NCBI RefSeq assembly: GCF_005576615.1
Contig: NZ_CP040330.1
Coordinates: 2,604,001-2,668,000 of the forward strand
Reading direction: 5' to 3'
DNA from: Natrinema versiforme
GTDB lineage: Archaea > Halobacteriota > Halobacteria > Halobacteriales > Natrialbaceae
Length of the DNA stretch: 64,000 nt
Made by a program: the position numbers and the translations under genes. The notes below the pieces were generated by a model. It did no database searches. It worked only from the letters and a program-made list of their open reading frames with translations, and was not told the DNA's origin. Each line of letters begins with the position of its first letter. Position 1 is the stretch's first letter. Of the stretch, positions 53,750-62,619 are shown piece by piece.

Positions 53750-55027
53750 TCATGCTCCCTCCAGCAGGTCGGTTGCGGTGACGACGTCGACGTCCTGCCT
53801 GTCGACGTATGCGAGGAGGTCCGCGAACGCGCCCTCGCTCAGCCCGTCCGCACCGATGTGTTCGAAGTGCAAGACGGCAAGTTGGCCGTAGTCGGCCGCA
53901 AAGTCGACGTACGATTTCGTCTCCTCGCCGGCGGCACCGGAGAAGAAGCCGACGTTGTGGGGATCCGTGAGCGGCAGGCCGTTCGGGCCGCCGCCGAACC
54001 GGAACGCCTGCTCGTGATGTTCCCGGACGAGATCGAGGCCGTTCGGGCCGAGTACGTTCCGGGGCGTGACGAAGTGGTTCGCGCCGTCCTCGAAGCCACG
54101 GTTCTCGAGGAAGGCCTTCGTCCGCCGGATCATTCCCTCCTGCTTCTCGGGGGTGTACTCGTGGAGGTACCGAGACCCGGTCCGCGGGCGGGCCGCCATG
54201 TCCCAGCCCGCATCGTTCAGGTCGTGGAGTTGGTCGAGCGTAAGCCGGTCGCCCTCGCCGATGGCCTCGGGGATGACCGCTTCGACGCCCGCGAACCCGT
54301 AGGACTCCATCAGGTCGGCGGCACGCGTCGCGTGACTCTCGAGGGTCCCGTCGAACAGAAGCATGACGTTGCCCGTCTCGGGCCGGTCGACCGTCCGGAG
54401 GTCGTCGACCAGACAGTCGATCGAGCCGGAGAGATCGCCGCGTCGGCGAGCCGTCAGTCGGATCTCGCGCACGTTCGAGAGGTCGGGCTGGCCGTCGACT
54501 CGATCGGTGCCGAAGTCGACGCGGACCCACCGATCGGACGGACCGGTGAGCGTTCGCTGCACCGCGTAGGCGTCACGCGAGTTCGGCGCGAACAGCTCGA
54601 GCGTGAGCCGGAGCTGATCGCGGCCGGTGAATTTCGTCGCGAGCGAGAGCGTCGTCCCGCGCAGATCCAGCCCGTCGGGGACCGTCCGGTAGACGGCTGC
54701 GTACTCGGTATCCTCTGTGGCCGTGAGGCGAGCCGACTGGGAGCCGGCGTACGGCGATTTCGTCTCGGCCTCGAGTTCCCCGGCGTCGATCATCGCCGTC
54801 CACTCGTCGAGAGCCTCGAAGCCGTCGATCGAGTTCCCCGGGAGATCCGGACGGTCTCCGGAACCAGCACCGGCACTGGAGCCGTCGGTCTCGTCGTTCG
54901 ACTGCGTCGATGTCGGCTCGCCATCCTCACCGCGCCACTCGCGCACCCGTGAGAGACAGCCGGCGAGTCCGAGCGTTCCGGCCGCTGCAACCGCGGTTAC
55001 GAACGATCGGCGGTTTCGATTCGTCAT
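53750..55027 (-). CDS. Tat-lipoprotein, polysaccharide-deacetylase-like, catalytic residues lost
   Basis: 425 residues. The Tat lipoprotein signal is RRSFVTAVAAAGTLGLAGCL, with Cys as lipid anchor. A jelly-roll-like region (about residues 60-215) precedes a NodB-like C-terminal domain. It is homologous in layout to the protein encoded at 57713. Where that protein has WDDGT, this one has LLFDGT near residue 224. Where the other has HGTHNP, this one reads ARPRTG near residue 280. One Asp of the metal site and the His-rich motif are therefore missing, so catalysis by the usual mechanism is unlikely. It may bind glycan. Confidence 0.82.
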   Translation of the reverse strand: MTNRNRRSFVTAVAAAGTLGLAGCLSRVREWRGEDGEPTSTQSNDETDGSSAGAGSGDRPDLPGNSIDGFEALDEWTAMIDAGELEAETKSPYAGSQSARLTATEDTEYAAVYRTVPDGLDLRGTTLSLATKFTGRDQLRLTLELFAPNSRDAYAVQRTLTGPSDRWVRVDFGTDRVDGQPDLSNVREIRLTARRRGDLSGSIDCLVDDLRTVDRPETGNVMLLFDGTLESHATRAADLMESYGFAGVEAVIPEAIGEGDRLTLDQLHDLNDAGWDMAARPRTGSRYLHEYTPEKQEGMIRRTKAFLENRGFEDGANHFVTPRNVLGPNGLDLVREHHEQAFRFGGGPNGLPLTDPHNVGFFSGAAGEETKSYVDFAADYGQLAVLHFEHIGADGLSEGAFADLLAYVDRQDVDVVTATDLLEGA

Positions 55028-55054
55028 TGACCGCGTCGACGAACCGTCCGCTCT

Positions 55055-55074
55055 TCCTTATACAGTCGTTAGTG
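55055..55074 (-). promoter_or_regulatory. Bipartite promoter motif, site 4
   Basis: The minus strand reads CACTAACGACTGTATAAGGA and ends 27 nt before the ATG at 55027. Confidence 0.55.
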
Positions 55075-55162
55075 CGTTCGTCGCCGATTGAAGCCGTTCG
55101 GCTCGGGAACGCTGCGCGATCGTCCGGGCGGCCCACCGCAGCCGATACCGTCGGGCCGCGGC

Positions 55163-55182
55163 GTTTATCCACGCGATAATAA
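55163..55182 (+). promoter_or_regulatory. Bipartite promoter motif, site 5
   Basis: GTTTATCCACGCGATAATAA ends 28 nt before the ATG at 55210. Confidence 0.7.
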
Positions 55183-55209
55183 TCCACTGCGACCGGGAAG
55201 GTCGGGGAA

Positions 55210-56184
55210 ATGACTCGCGTCAGCGTCATCATCCCGACGTACAACAGAGCGGCGACGCTTCCGCGCGCGATCGACAGCGCGCTCGAGCAGACGATCGACG
55301 ACCTCGAGGTGGTCGTCGTCGACGACGGCTCGACCGACGACACCGACTCGGTGCTGGCCGCGTACGACGATCCCCGCGTTCGGCCGGTCGTCCACGCGAC
55401 CAACCGGGGTGCGAACGTCGCCCGGAACACGGGCCTCGAGCACGCGCGCGGGGAGTACGTCGCCTTCCTCGACTCGGACGACGAGTGGCACCCCGAGAAA
55501 CTCGAGCGCCAGTTCGCGGCCCTGGAGGGGCGCTCGGACGACTGGGTCGGCGTCTACTGCGATTCGACGTACGACCTCTCCGGCACGGGCGGCCGGCTTC
55601 GGTCGGTCGCCGCGTCCGTGCTCGCCCGTTCGGACGACGAGCCGACGCGGGAGGGCAACGAGGAACTGGTCGGCGAGATCCTCGCCGACAACGTCCAGCC
55701 GGGGGCCGGGTCGACGCTGCTCGTCCGCACCGACGTCGCCAGCGCGGCCGGCGGCTTCGACGAGGACCTCGACCGGTTCCAGGACCCGGAGTTCTGCCTG
55801 CGCGTGCTCGAGCACGGGAAACTCGCCTACGTCGACGAGGCACTCGTGCGCCGCGAGGAGACCGGTTACCCGTCGGCGGACGTCATCGCGAACGCGAGCG
55901 AGCAGTACCTCTCGACGTACGAAGACGAGGTCGAGCGCTTCGAGGACGAGGGGTACGAGATCCGCTCGAGTCACGCGCTCGTTCTCGCGAAGCGGTACGT
56001 CGCGGAGGGACGGTTCCTGCGGGGTGCGTGGTATCTCAGGACCGCCGCGGTGTCGCCGCGGACGTATCCCGGCATCTGTTGGGTCGCCGGTTCCGGCGTT
56101 CGGCGGCGGCCGCTGCCGATCGCCGCGACGCTCGTCGCCCTCCTGGTCGCGGTTACGCTCGGTCGGCGGACGCTCTCTCGGTGA
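55210..56184 (+). CDS. GT2 glycosyltransferase
   Basis: 324 residues. Classic GT2 motifs are VSVIIPTYNRAATLPRAIDS, LEVVVVDDGSTDDTDSVLAA, NRGANVARNTGLEHARGEYV and the DxD box AFLDSDDEWHPEKLERQF near residue 88, followed by a catalytic-base region PEFCLRVLEHGKLAYVDEAL. A single C-terminal hydrophobic segment (LPIAATLVALLVAVTLG) may attach it to the membrane. It is divergent from the deacetylase-like gene, and each gene has its own copy of the bipartite promoter. Donor and acceptor sugars are unknown. Confidence 0.92.
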   Translation: MTRVSVIIPTYNRAATLPRAIDSALEQTIDDLEVVVVDDGSTDDTDSVLAAYDDPRVRPVVHATNRGANVARNTGLEHARGEYVAFLDSDDEWHPEKLERQFAALEGRSDDWVGVYCDSTYDLSGTGGRLRSVAASVLARSDDEPTREGNEELVGEILADNVQPGAGSTLLVRTDVASAAGGFDEDLDRFQDPEFCLRVLEHGKLAYVDEALVRREETGYPSADVIANASEQYLSTYEDEVERFEDEGYEIRSSHALVLAKRYVAEGRFLRGAWYLRTAAVSPRTYPGICWVAGSGVRRRPLPIAATLVALLVAVTLGRRTLSR

Positions 56185-56285
56185 ACCGACCGGGTTCCCG
56201 GCTACCGTTGCCGATCTGAAACGGCTTCGTCGGTCGGTTCTATCGGCACAGACCGTTGCACGAGCGCAACGGTATCGTTTCCAGC

Positions 56286-56305
56286 GGTTATTACACCTGT
56301 AGTAA
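56286..56305 (+). promoter_or_regulatory. Bipartite promoter motif, site 6
   Basis: GGTTATTACACCTGTAGTAA ends 28 nt before the ATG at 56334, the same distance as at sites 5 and 9. Confidence 0.65.
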
Positions 56306-56333
56306 ACCCGGCCCACATCCACGGGACGGACGG

Positions 56334-57554
56334 ATGAGACGCGATACACTCTCACGGCGATCGGTATTGACTCTCACTAGCGGTTTCGCACTCGCGAGCG
56401 CCGGCGTCGCAAGCGTCGTCGGCAATTCGGCACAGAACGACGAGGGAACCGTTTCTCGAGAGTCCATCGTCATTCGCGAGGGGACCGAGGAGGAGACGAC
56501 GGCGTACGTGACGACCGCGGACGCCGAGGGGCCGACGGCGGTCGTCGTCGGCGGGATGCACGGAAACGAGGTCGCGGGCTACACGGCCGCGGGCCGGATC
56601 GCGGAGTGGACGATCGACGCGGGCACGCTCGTCGCGATCCCCGAGGCCAACGCCGCCGCGATCGATCGCGGGACCAGAAACGACGCCGAGGGGAACAACC
56701 TCAACCGGCAGTTCCCCGAGTCGGAGACGCCGGACACGGAACTCGCACGCGCCATCTGGGACGTCGTCAGCGAGTACGACCCCGACGTGATCGTCGATCT
56801 GCACGAGTCGACGGGCATCTACGCGGGCGATCCGATGGACGGCGTCGGACAGGCGATCTTCCACTCCGCGGGCGAGGCGGCCACCGATGCCGCCGCCGAT
56901 GCCGCCGACTACGTCACGCAGACCGCCGTGGACGACCCCGAGTTCGCCTTCGAGATCGGCCCGTTCTCCGAACCCGAAACCGACCCGTCCGGCCTGCTCG
57001 CGCACAAGACCGCTCGAGACCTGAACGCCGACGGGTTCCTCGCGGAGACGCTATCGACCGATGTCGAACTCGAGACCCGCGTCCAGTGGCACACGGCGAT
57101 CGTCGAGCGACTGCTCGAGGGGGAACTCCTGCTCGACGAGTCCGACACCGGGAGCGCTTCCGACGACCCGACCGGCGAGGAGCCGTCGGAATCCGAACCC
57201 GACGAGGAACCGGCGGACGACGAGTCGGGCGACGATACTGACGACTCGGACGGTGAGGAAGCGGCGTCGAACGAGTCCCCGGTCGCTCGGATCGACCTTC
57301 TCCCGACGTGGCGCTCCGAATCGGCCCTCGAGCCGGGGGAGACGGTCACGCTCGACGCCTCGAACTCGGATGATCCGGACGGCGAACTCGTCCGCTACGA
57401 GTGGTGTATCGGCGACCACGGCTCGTTCGACGAGACCGGCGAGACGGTCGAGGTGACGGTCAGCGCCGACGGCGACCACCCGGTCGCGCTGCGCGTCGTC
57501 GACGACGACGGCTCGACCGACATCGATCGGCTCACGCTCTCGACGAACTGCTGA
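56334..57554 (+). CDS. Tat-exported M14/AstE-type zinc hydrolase with PKD-like domain
   Basis: 406 residues from the ATG at 56334. The signal is SRRSVLTLTSGFALASAG, a Tat-type twin arginine. The catalytic domain has the His/Glu zinc pair GGMHGNEVAGYTAAGRI near residue 73, EGNNLNRQFPES with the substrate Asn-Arg, and the third ligand in VIVDLHESTGIYAG near residue 155. This is the succinylglutamate desuccinylase/aspartoacylase branch of M14 peptidases. A Glu/Asp-rich linker follows, then a PKD-like beta domain (SPVARIDLLP, ETVTLDASNSDDPDGELVRY, HPVALRVVDDDGSTD). Exported placement suggests action on a surface peptide or N-acyl amino sugar, which is inferred. Confidence 0.85.
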   Translation: MRRDTLSRRSVLTLTSGFALASAGVASVVGNSAQNDEGTVSRESIVIREGTEEETTAYVTTADAEGPTAVVVGGMHGNEVAGYTAAGRIAEWTIDAGTLVAIPEANAAAIDRGTRNDAEGNNLNRQFPESETPDTELARAIWDVVSEYDPDVIVDLHESTGIYAGDPMDGVGQAIFHSAGEAATDAAADAADYVTQTAVDDPEFAFEIGPFSEPETDPSGLLAHKTARDLNADGFLAETLSTDVELETRVQWHTAIVERLLEGELLLDESDTGSASDDPTGEEPSESEPDEEPADDESGDDTDDSDGEEAASNESPVARIDLLPTWRSESALEPGETVTLDASNSDDPDGELVRYEWCIGDHGSFDETGETVEVTVSADGDHPVALRVVDDDGSTDIDRLTLSTNC

Positions 57555-57712
57555 CTCGCCGTCGAACTCCCCGTGTCTCCGTCGCGACGAGCTTCCGTCG
57601 TGACTGCCCTTCTCAGCCCGAAACGGAACCATAGCTGGCGCTGGTCCTCGACCTGATGACGGTCGAAAACAGCCTCCGAACAGCGTCGCGATGTGACGCC
57701 GACCGTCGCCGT

Positions 57713-59044
57713 TCAACTATTACTCGTCCGCAGTCGCCAGAGGTCGTCGAAGGTAATGACCTCGACATCGGCGCCGTCGATGTGCTCGAGTAACGACTCG
57801 TAGTCGGCCTCGGGCATCGTGTTCGACGCGTCGAACGTGTGGAAGTTCAACACCGTACACTGGTTGTGCTGGGCAGCGAGATCGACACATCGCTTCGAGA
57901 TCTCGAGGTCGTGGCCGATCGTCCGCGGCAGCGCCAGCGGATCGAAGCCGTAGACGTTCGTGGTGTTGACGTTGCCGGCCTGATTGAACCCGCCGCAGTA
58001 GTGGTAGTCGGTCGCGTACTCGAGGCTCGTCTTGTCGTAACTGTTGTGCGGGTAGACGATGTAGTTCGCCCCCTCGAAGTCGTTGTCGACGAACCAGCGT
58101 TTGTCCTGTCTGAGTCGCGCCTCGATGGCCGATTCGTCGTCGAGTTCGTGAATGGGGTTGTGTGTCCCGTGGACGACGATCTGATCGCCCGCTTCCTGGC
58201 GCTCCTGCAGTTCCGAGACCGACATGGTCCCGTCCTGATTCCGTTCGACCCAGCGCGGCACCGCCGCCTGCACCGCCGGGAACCCGTACTCGTCGTGCAG
58301 CGGCGCGGCCGTCTCGTAGTAGTCCCGCGTGCCGTCGTCCCAGCTCAGCATGACGTACCCCTGATCGGGCGTCTCGTGGGTCCGCAGGTCGTCGATCCAG
58401 ATCTCCGCCTCCGACATGGAGTGAAGCACCTGAATCTCGAGTCGATCGAGGTGATCCAGCGCGGGTTCGTACTCGCTCTGCTGGAAGACGCCGGGGCTCG
58501 AGCGGAACCAGCCCACGTCGGGCGATCGGTACGTGATCTCGCGGAGCGAGTACACCTTCTCGCTCCCGAACTGGTCGACGAGGCGCAGGTTGACCGCCAG
58601 GCTCTGGGGCGTCGTCGTCCGGACCGCAAACGAGAGGTCGGTTTCGGTCAGGTCCTCGCCCTCGAGGCTCCGCTGAGCAATGATGTTCTCGCTGCCGTTC
58701 GACTGGAGCTTGAAGCTCTGTTCGCCGTCGAAAACGACGTCCGTGTCCGCTTCGCCCGATCCCCGACCGACGGTCCACGCATCGAGGTCGCTGAAGTCGT
58801 CGAACGACTCTCCCGGCTGGCGATACCGTTCTCGGCTGTCGAACTCGGTCTCGAGCGGCGGAACCCCGTCGGTGAGTCCCGGCACGGCCGAGTCGTCGGG
58901 ATCGCCCGAAGAGTCGTCCGATGAGTTACCGCTAAGTTCGTCGGACGCCGACTTGAATCGGTCCGCACAGCCGGCCATTCCGGTGAGTCCGGCGGCACCC
59001 GACAGTGCGAGGAACCGACGTCGTGTCGCGCGGTTTCGTGTCAT
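57713..59044 (-). CDS. Tat-lipoprotein polysaccharide deacetylase
   Basis: 443 residues. The Tat lipoprotein signal is RRRFLALSGAAGLTGMAGCA. A carbohydrate-binding-like beta domain covers about residues 60-225. The NodB-type catalytic domain has YVMLSWDDGTRDYYETAAPL (Asp pair near residue 235) and QIVVHGTHNPIHEL (two His near residue 291), completing the metal triad. Later motifs are IVYPHNSYDKTSLEYA and TVLNFHTFDAS. It probably removes acetyl groups from an exported polysaccharide at the outer membrane face. It is a paralogue of the protein at 53750 but with its active site intact. Confidence 0.88.
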   Translation of the reverse strand: MTRNRATRRRFLALSGAAGLTGMAGCADRFKSASDELSGNSSDDSSGDPDDSAVPGLTDGVPPLETEFDSRERYRQPGESFDDFSDLDAWTVGRGSGEADTDVVFDGEQSFKLQSNGSENIIAQRSLEGEDLTETDLSFAVRTTTPQSLAVNLRLVDQFGSEKVYSLREITYRSPDVGWFRSSPGVFQQSEYEPALDHLDRLEIQVLHSMSEAEIWIDDLRTHETPDQGYVMLSWDDGTRDYYETAAPLHDEYGFPAVQAAVPRWVERNQDGTMSVSELQERQEAGDQIVVHGTHNPIHELDDESAIEARLRQDKRWFVDNDFEGANYIVYPHNSYDKTSLEYATDYHYCGGFNQAGNVNTTNVYGFDPLALPRTIGHDLEISKRCVDLAAQHNQCTVLNFHTFDASNTMPEADYESLLEHIDGADVEVITFDDLWRLRTSNS

Positions 59045-59075
59045 TGGCGGGCCGAAGCTACTGACGGTGATCCCA

Positions 59076-59095
59076 TTATTATAGATTTGATAGGC
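59076..59095 (-). promoter_or_regulatory. Bipartite promoter motif, site 7
   Basis: The minus strand reads GCCTATCAAATCTATAATAA and ends 31 nt before the ATG at 59044. Confidence 0.65.
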
Positions 59096-59139
59096 GACAT
59101 CGAGATCGGTTCAATTTGTCCTGTACGCGCCGGCTCGGC

Positions 59140-59159
59140 GCTTAACAGTCCCATAGTAA
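59140..59159 (+). promoter_or_regulatory. Bipartite promoter motif, site 8
   Basis: GCTTAACAGTCCCATAGTAA, 105 nt before the asparagine-synthase-like gene. It is divergent from site 7, with 44 nt between the two motifs. Confidence 0.6.
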
Positions 59160-59264
59160 TTGAGCGACCGTCCGATGCTGTTCCACGGAGGCGTACGTGC
59201 GGCGAGTCGTCAACTCGACTCCACCGGACTGTGATCGTACGCCGTCTCGAGGTGGTCTTCGACG

Positions 59265-60968
59265 ATGAACAGGGAACTATTCGGTGTATTCGGCGGTATC
59301 GACGCGTTCGAGCGGTTCAGATCCAGCGACGACTTCGACGAGGTGCTCGCCGGACCGGCCGTCACGGTCGGGATCAGGGACCCCGATCTCGGCGCACCCG
59401 GCTGGAGCGCTACCTACGCGAGCGAGGAGGGGTGCTGTCTCATCTGGGGCGAGGCGTACGTTCCCGGCGACGAACGGAACGCGGCTCGCTGGCTCCTCGA
59501 GCACTACGAGACTGACGGACGCGACGCGGTAGACACGCTCAACGGGTCGTATCTCGCCGTGCTCGACGCCGGCTCGAACGGCGACGCGGTCGTCGCGACG
59601 GATCCCGTCCGGTCCCGGGAGTGTTTCTATACCGACGACCCGGGGACGCGCGTCTTCGGAACCGACGCGGCCGCGGTCGGCCGCACGATTTCGGACCCGA
59701 CGCTCCACCGGGACGGCGTCCTCGAGTTCCTGCATCTGGGCGTGACCCTCGGCGAAAAGACGGCCGTCGAGGAACTGAATCGGCTGCCGCTCGACAGTCT
59801 ACTAACGCCCGCGTCGGTCGACTCGCTCGAGCGGTTCGTCTACGATCCGCGGCCGTCCCGGGAGTTCGATCCGGTCGACGAACTCGCCGACCGCCTCGAG
59901 CGGGCGCTCGGTCGACGGTCGTCGCTGCCGGGTCGAACGGGCGTGCTCCTCTCGGCGGGCTACGACTCGCGGATCATCCTCTCGCAGGTCGGCGACATCG
60001 ACCGCAGTTACACGGTGGGATCGTTAGACGCACAGGAGGTCCGCGGCGCGAGAGCGCTCGCCGCCCAGTACGGCGCGAGCCATACCGCGTTCCCGCCCGA
60101 CGAGCGCTATCTCCGCGCCGACGAGTCGAAGACGCGGTACTCACAGGGGATCAAGGAGTCCCTGCACATCCACCACGCCGGCTACGCGGACGAAATCGGG
60201 GTCGACACGATGTATCACGGCCTCCTCTGTGACACGTTCCTGCGCGGCCACTTCACCGCCTCGGAGACCGTCGACGTCCTCGGGAAACCCGTCCCGACCG
60301 GCCGGCTCGAGTCCGATCCGGACCCCGTGGAGGTGCTCCTCGAGAAGTTCGGCTACAGCCGCGAGGCGAGCCTCGAGCTCGCCGAGTTGACGTCCCTCGA
60401 CGCGGATCCGGAATCGTTCGTCAGGGACGCGATCGGCGACGAGTTCGACCGGAGACGGGGACGTGCGGACACGATCCAGAACGCGCTCACCTGCTGTGGC
60501 ATCGCCAACCAACCGTCGATGCCGTTCCATACGCACCTCGCCGATCACTTCGTGACGTCGTTTCCGGCGACGGACCGCGAACTGATCGACTGGCACCTCC
60601 GGGCGCCGCCGGAACACCGAACGACCGAAACGTTCCTCCGGGCCTGTGAGCAACTCGACGACGATATCTTGCGGCACAGACCGCCCGATCGACCGTACGA
60701 TGCGACGCTGCTCAACGAGGTCGAAGGGTTCGTCCGGCGAAAGACACCGTTTCTCTCGTCGTTCGAACCGCCGTGGCCGGACCGGAAGACGCTCTTCGAC
60801 CGACACGACCTCGACCGCCGCCTGCTTTCCGACCTCGAGCACGTCCACGACCTGCCGGCCAGACATAAACTCAGGCTCACCGACCTCCGGGGATGGCTCG
60901 AGAGCTGGTCGGATGCGAGAGCGCAACTGCAGCCGTGGTTGCGCCCGTCGGAGCCGATAGTTGCCTGA
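59265..60968 (+). CDS. Asparagine-synthase-like protein without the glutaminase Cys
   Basis: 567 residues. The C-terminal half is an ATP-pyrophosphatase domain with the PP-loop GVLLSAGYDSRIILSQVGDI near residue 227, where SAGYDS stands for the usual SGGxDS. The N-terminal half has the shape of an Ntn glutaminase domain (DTLNGSYLAVLDAGSNGDAV and DPVRSRECFYTDDPGTRVFG) but starts MNRELFGVFGG, lacking Cys at position 2. It therefore cannot use glutamine in the standard way. Proteins of this type occur in glycan and secondary-metabolite clusters, where they adenylate a carboxylate. Here it could amidate a uronic acid, which is speculation. Confidence 0.82.
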   Translation: MNRELFGVFGGIDAFERFRSSDDFDEVLAGPAVTVGIRDPDLGAPGWSATYASEEGCCLIWGEAYVPGDERNAARWLLEHYETDGRDAVDTLNGSYLAVLDAGSNGDAVVATDPVRSRECFYTDDPGTRVFGTDAAAVGRTISDPTLHRDGVLEFLHLGVTLGEKTAVEELNRLPLDSLLTPASVDSLERFVYDPRPSREFDPVDELADRLERALGRRSSLPGRTGVLLSAGYDSRIILSQVGDIDRSYTVGSLDAQEVRGARALAAQYGASHTAFPPDERYLRADESKTRYSQGIKESLHIHHAGYADEIGVDTMYHGLLCDTFLRGHFTASETVDVLGKPVPTGRLESDPDPVEVLLEKFGYSREASLELAELTSLDADPESFVRDAIGDEFDRRRGRADTIQNALTCCGIANQPSMPFHTHLADHFVTSFPATDRELIDWHLRAPPEHRTTETFLRACEQLDDDILRHRPPDRPYDATLLNEVEGFVRRKTPFLSSFEPPWPDRKTLFDRHDLDRRLLSDLEHVHDLPARHKLRLTDLRGWLESWSDARAQLQPWLRPSEPIVA

Positions 60969-61088
60969 GATGAACACGTCGTCTCAGGGACTCCCCCGAT
61001 CGGTCGATCGGCTTGGGATCGGATATTGCTGGCGGAAATCGCTCTAACAGGTCTTTATTTCGTTTACGGGCGGTGAACCGTGAGAATA

Positions 61089-61096
61089 CTTATATA
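61089..61096 (+). promoter_or_regulatory. TATA-like box of the first membrane-anchored winged-helix gene
   Basis: CTTATATA ends 22 nt before the ATG at 61119. The bipartite motif of the locus is not present here. Confidence 0.6.
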
Positions 61097-61118
61097 CCAA
61101 GGGGTTTTAGCGTGGAAT

Positions 61119-61604
61119 ATGCGTCTGACGCCGTCCTGGTTTCGCTCTTCGTCCGACGAGTCCGACGAAGCGGACGCTGGGGATCCGCATGGGATATCTG
61201 GGCTGACGATGGTTCACGCCCCGGGTGAGGACCCCTCGACGGGCGAGGACGACGATTATCCAGCGGGGGAATTCCTTCCGGAGTCCGACGGCGCGCTCCT
61301 CGCCGTCCTCGAGGGGATGAGTACGCCCGTGACCGTCGACGAGGTCGCCGATACGCTGGTGGAACCGGCACAGCCGTCGATCGAAACGTGGGCCGTCGTC
61401 CACGAGCGACTACACGGCGATCGACTGCCGTCACTCGATGCGTCAGGGGCCATCGAGTTCGACGAAGCGCAGGGGCTCGTCGAACGGACACCGCCCCACC
61501 CGAGTGAGGCCGGTCGCTTCGCTGCGACCGTGTTGACGGCGATCTCGATCGGATTCCTACTCGTCTCTATCGGTCTCGTCTCGGTCTCCGTTCTCATCGC
61601 GTAA
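61119..61604 (+). CDS. Membrane-anchored winged-helix protein (DUF7344-like)
   Basis: 161 residues from the ATG at 61119 (MRLTPSWFRSSSDESDEADA). The middle looks like a winged helix of the haloarchaeal DUF7344 type: ALLAVLEGMSTPVTVDEVAD, TWAVVHERLHGDRLPSLDAS and GAIEFDEAQGLVERTPP. The C-terminus is one membrane helix (FAATVLTAISIGFLLVSIGL). The usual recognition segment is shortened, so DNA binding is uncertain. It points toward the related gene at 61667, and the two converge. Confidence 0.75.
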   Translation: MRLTPSWFRSSSDESDEADAGDPHGISGLTMVHAPGEDPSTGEDDDYPAGEFLPESDGALLAVLEGMSTPVTVDEVADTLVEPAQPSIETWAVVHERLHGDRLPSLDASGAIEFDEAQGLVERTPPHPSEAGRFAATVLTAISIGFLLVSIGLVSVSVLIA

Positions 61605-61666
61605 CTGTACTCAGCGGACTCGCGTAGTCAGGCGGTCGGTCAGAACAGAAGCGCGTCGTGCGTGGG

Positions 61667-62278
61667 TTAGTCGATGACGCGACTGATAGTGAGAGCCGTA
61701 AAGAGGAACAGAATCAGCGCGCTCAGGCCGATGCCCGAGAGGAACGAGATGAACGGGAGTTCGATCACTGCACCGAGGAGGACCGCGTAGCAGAGGACGG
61801 TCGTAACGATGTAGTAGTCGTCCCACTCTCCGTCGTCGGACCCCTGCTCGTCGGCTGATTCGTCCGTCGAATCAAACTCGAGGTACTGGTCGACGCGATC
61901 GGCGAGGGGCTGTCGCTCGACGATCCCGCGGTTCTGCTGGTACTCGATCAGGCCGGCCTCATCGAGCTTCGAGAGATGAGACTGATAGAGCGGAATGTAG
62001 ACGCGCTGTCGTTGCGTGGACGTGAGGTCTTCGACAGTCGTCTCGTGCTCCCACGCCGCGACCTGCTCTGCGACATCGCGCATGCGTACGGCTCCGTCAG
62101 TCCCTTGGAGATACCGGAGGACCATCCGTCGGCGTTCGTTTTGCAGGAGATGAAAGATTTCGTCCTTCGAAAACGCGGGCTCCTCCGAGGGACTATCAGC
62201 CGTCTCATCTGCGCCCTGAGCGTCGTCGTTCACACCCTGCTCGTCCTGCTCTTCAGAGCTGATATGTTTCGCTTTCAT
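61667..62278 (-). CDS. Membrane-anchored winged-helix protein (DUF7344)
   Basis: 203 residues. The winged helix spans about residues 40-130: FHLLQNERRRMVLRYLQGTD, VRMRDVAEQVAAWEHETTVE, RQRVYIPLYQSHLSKLDEAG and LIEYQQNRGIVERQP. This is the complete DUF7344 pattern. Two C-terminal membrane helices follow (YYIVTTVLCYAVLLGAVIEL and GIGLSALILFLFTALTISRV). Membrane-tethered transcription regulators of this kind are frequent next to haloarchaeal surface-glycan genes. The coding start is the ATG at 62278. Confidence 0.85.
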   Translation of the reverse strand: MKAKHISSEEQDEQGVNDDAQGADETADSPSEEPAFSKDEIFHLLQNERRRMVLRYLQGTDGAVRMRDVAEQVAAWEHETTVEDLTSTQRQRVYIPLYQSHLSKLDEAGLIEYQQNRGIVERQPLADRVDQYLEFDSTDESADEQGSDDGEWDDYYIVTTVLCYAVLLGAVIELPFISFLSGIGLSALILFLFTALTISRVID

Positions 62279-62619
62279 TGCGCCAATTCCCCCTATTCAG
62301 AAGAGGGTAATAAATGGTAGAAACCGTATACCTGAGACATACACAGTTTACGTGTTTTCATAGTATGTGATTTCTTTTTTCGCGATTTTAAAACCCAGAT
62401 ATTCTCGATAATAGGGCCTGATATCAGGATCTGGAATATCGGGCAGGGGCTTTATTTCGAGTGATTACGCTGCACGTATTTCAAAACATCATCCCGAATT
62501 TCGATTCGTTCACGGTTCTATGACAGTCACAAATAACCGAAAGCTATGTACTCGTATTCTGTGTCGAGTTCGTTATAGTTCCGCGTCAGACGGCCGTCGG
62601 ACCGACCGGGTGGATCGGG
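62279..62619. other. AT-rich gene-free region
   Basis: About 340 bases with no convincing gene and visibly lower GC than the surroundings. It contains a perfect 12-bp palindrome CCTGATATCAGG at 62417-62428. It may hold the upstream control region of the minus-strand winged-helix gene and of the DUF1616 gene. Confidence 0.55.
62417..62428. promoter_or_regulatory. 12-bp perfect palindrome
   Basis: CCTGATATCAGG, about 140 nt upstream of the minus-strand regulator gene and 240 nt upstream of the DUF1616 gene. A possible binding site for a dimeric regulator. Confidence 0.3.
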
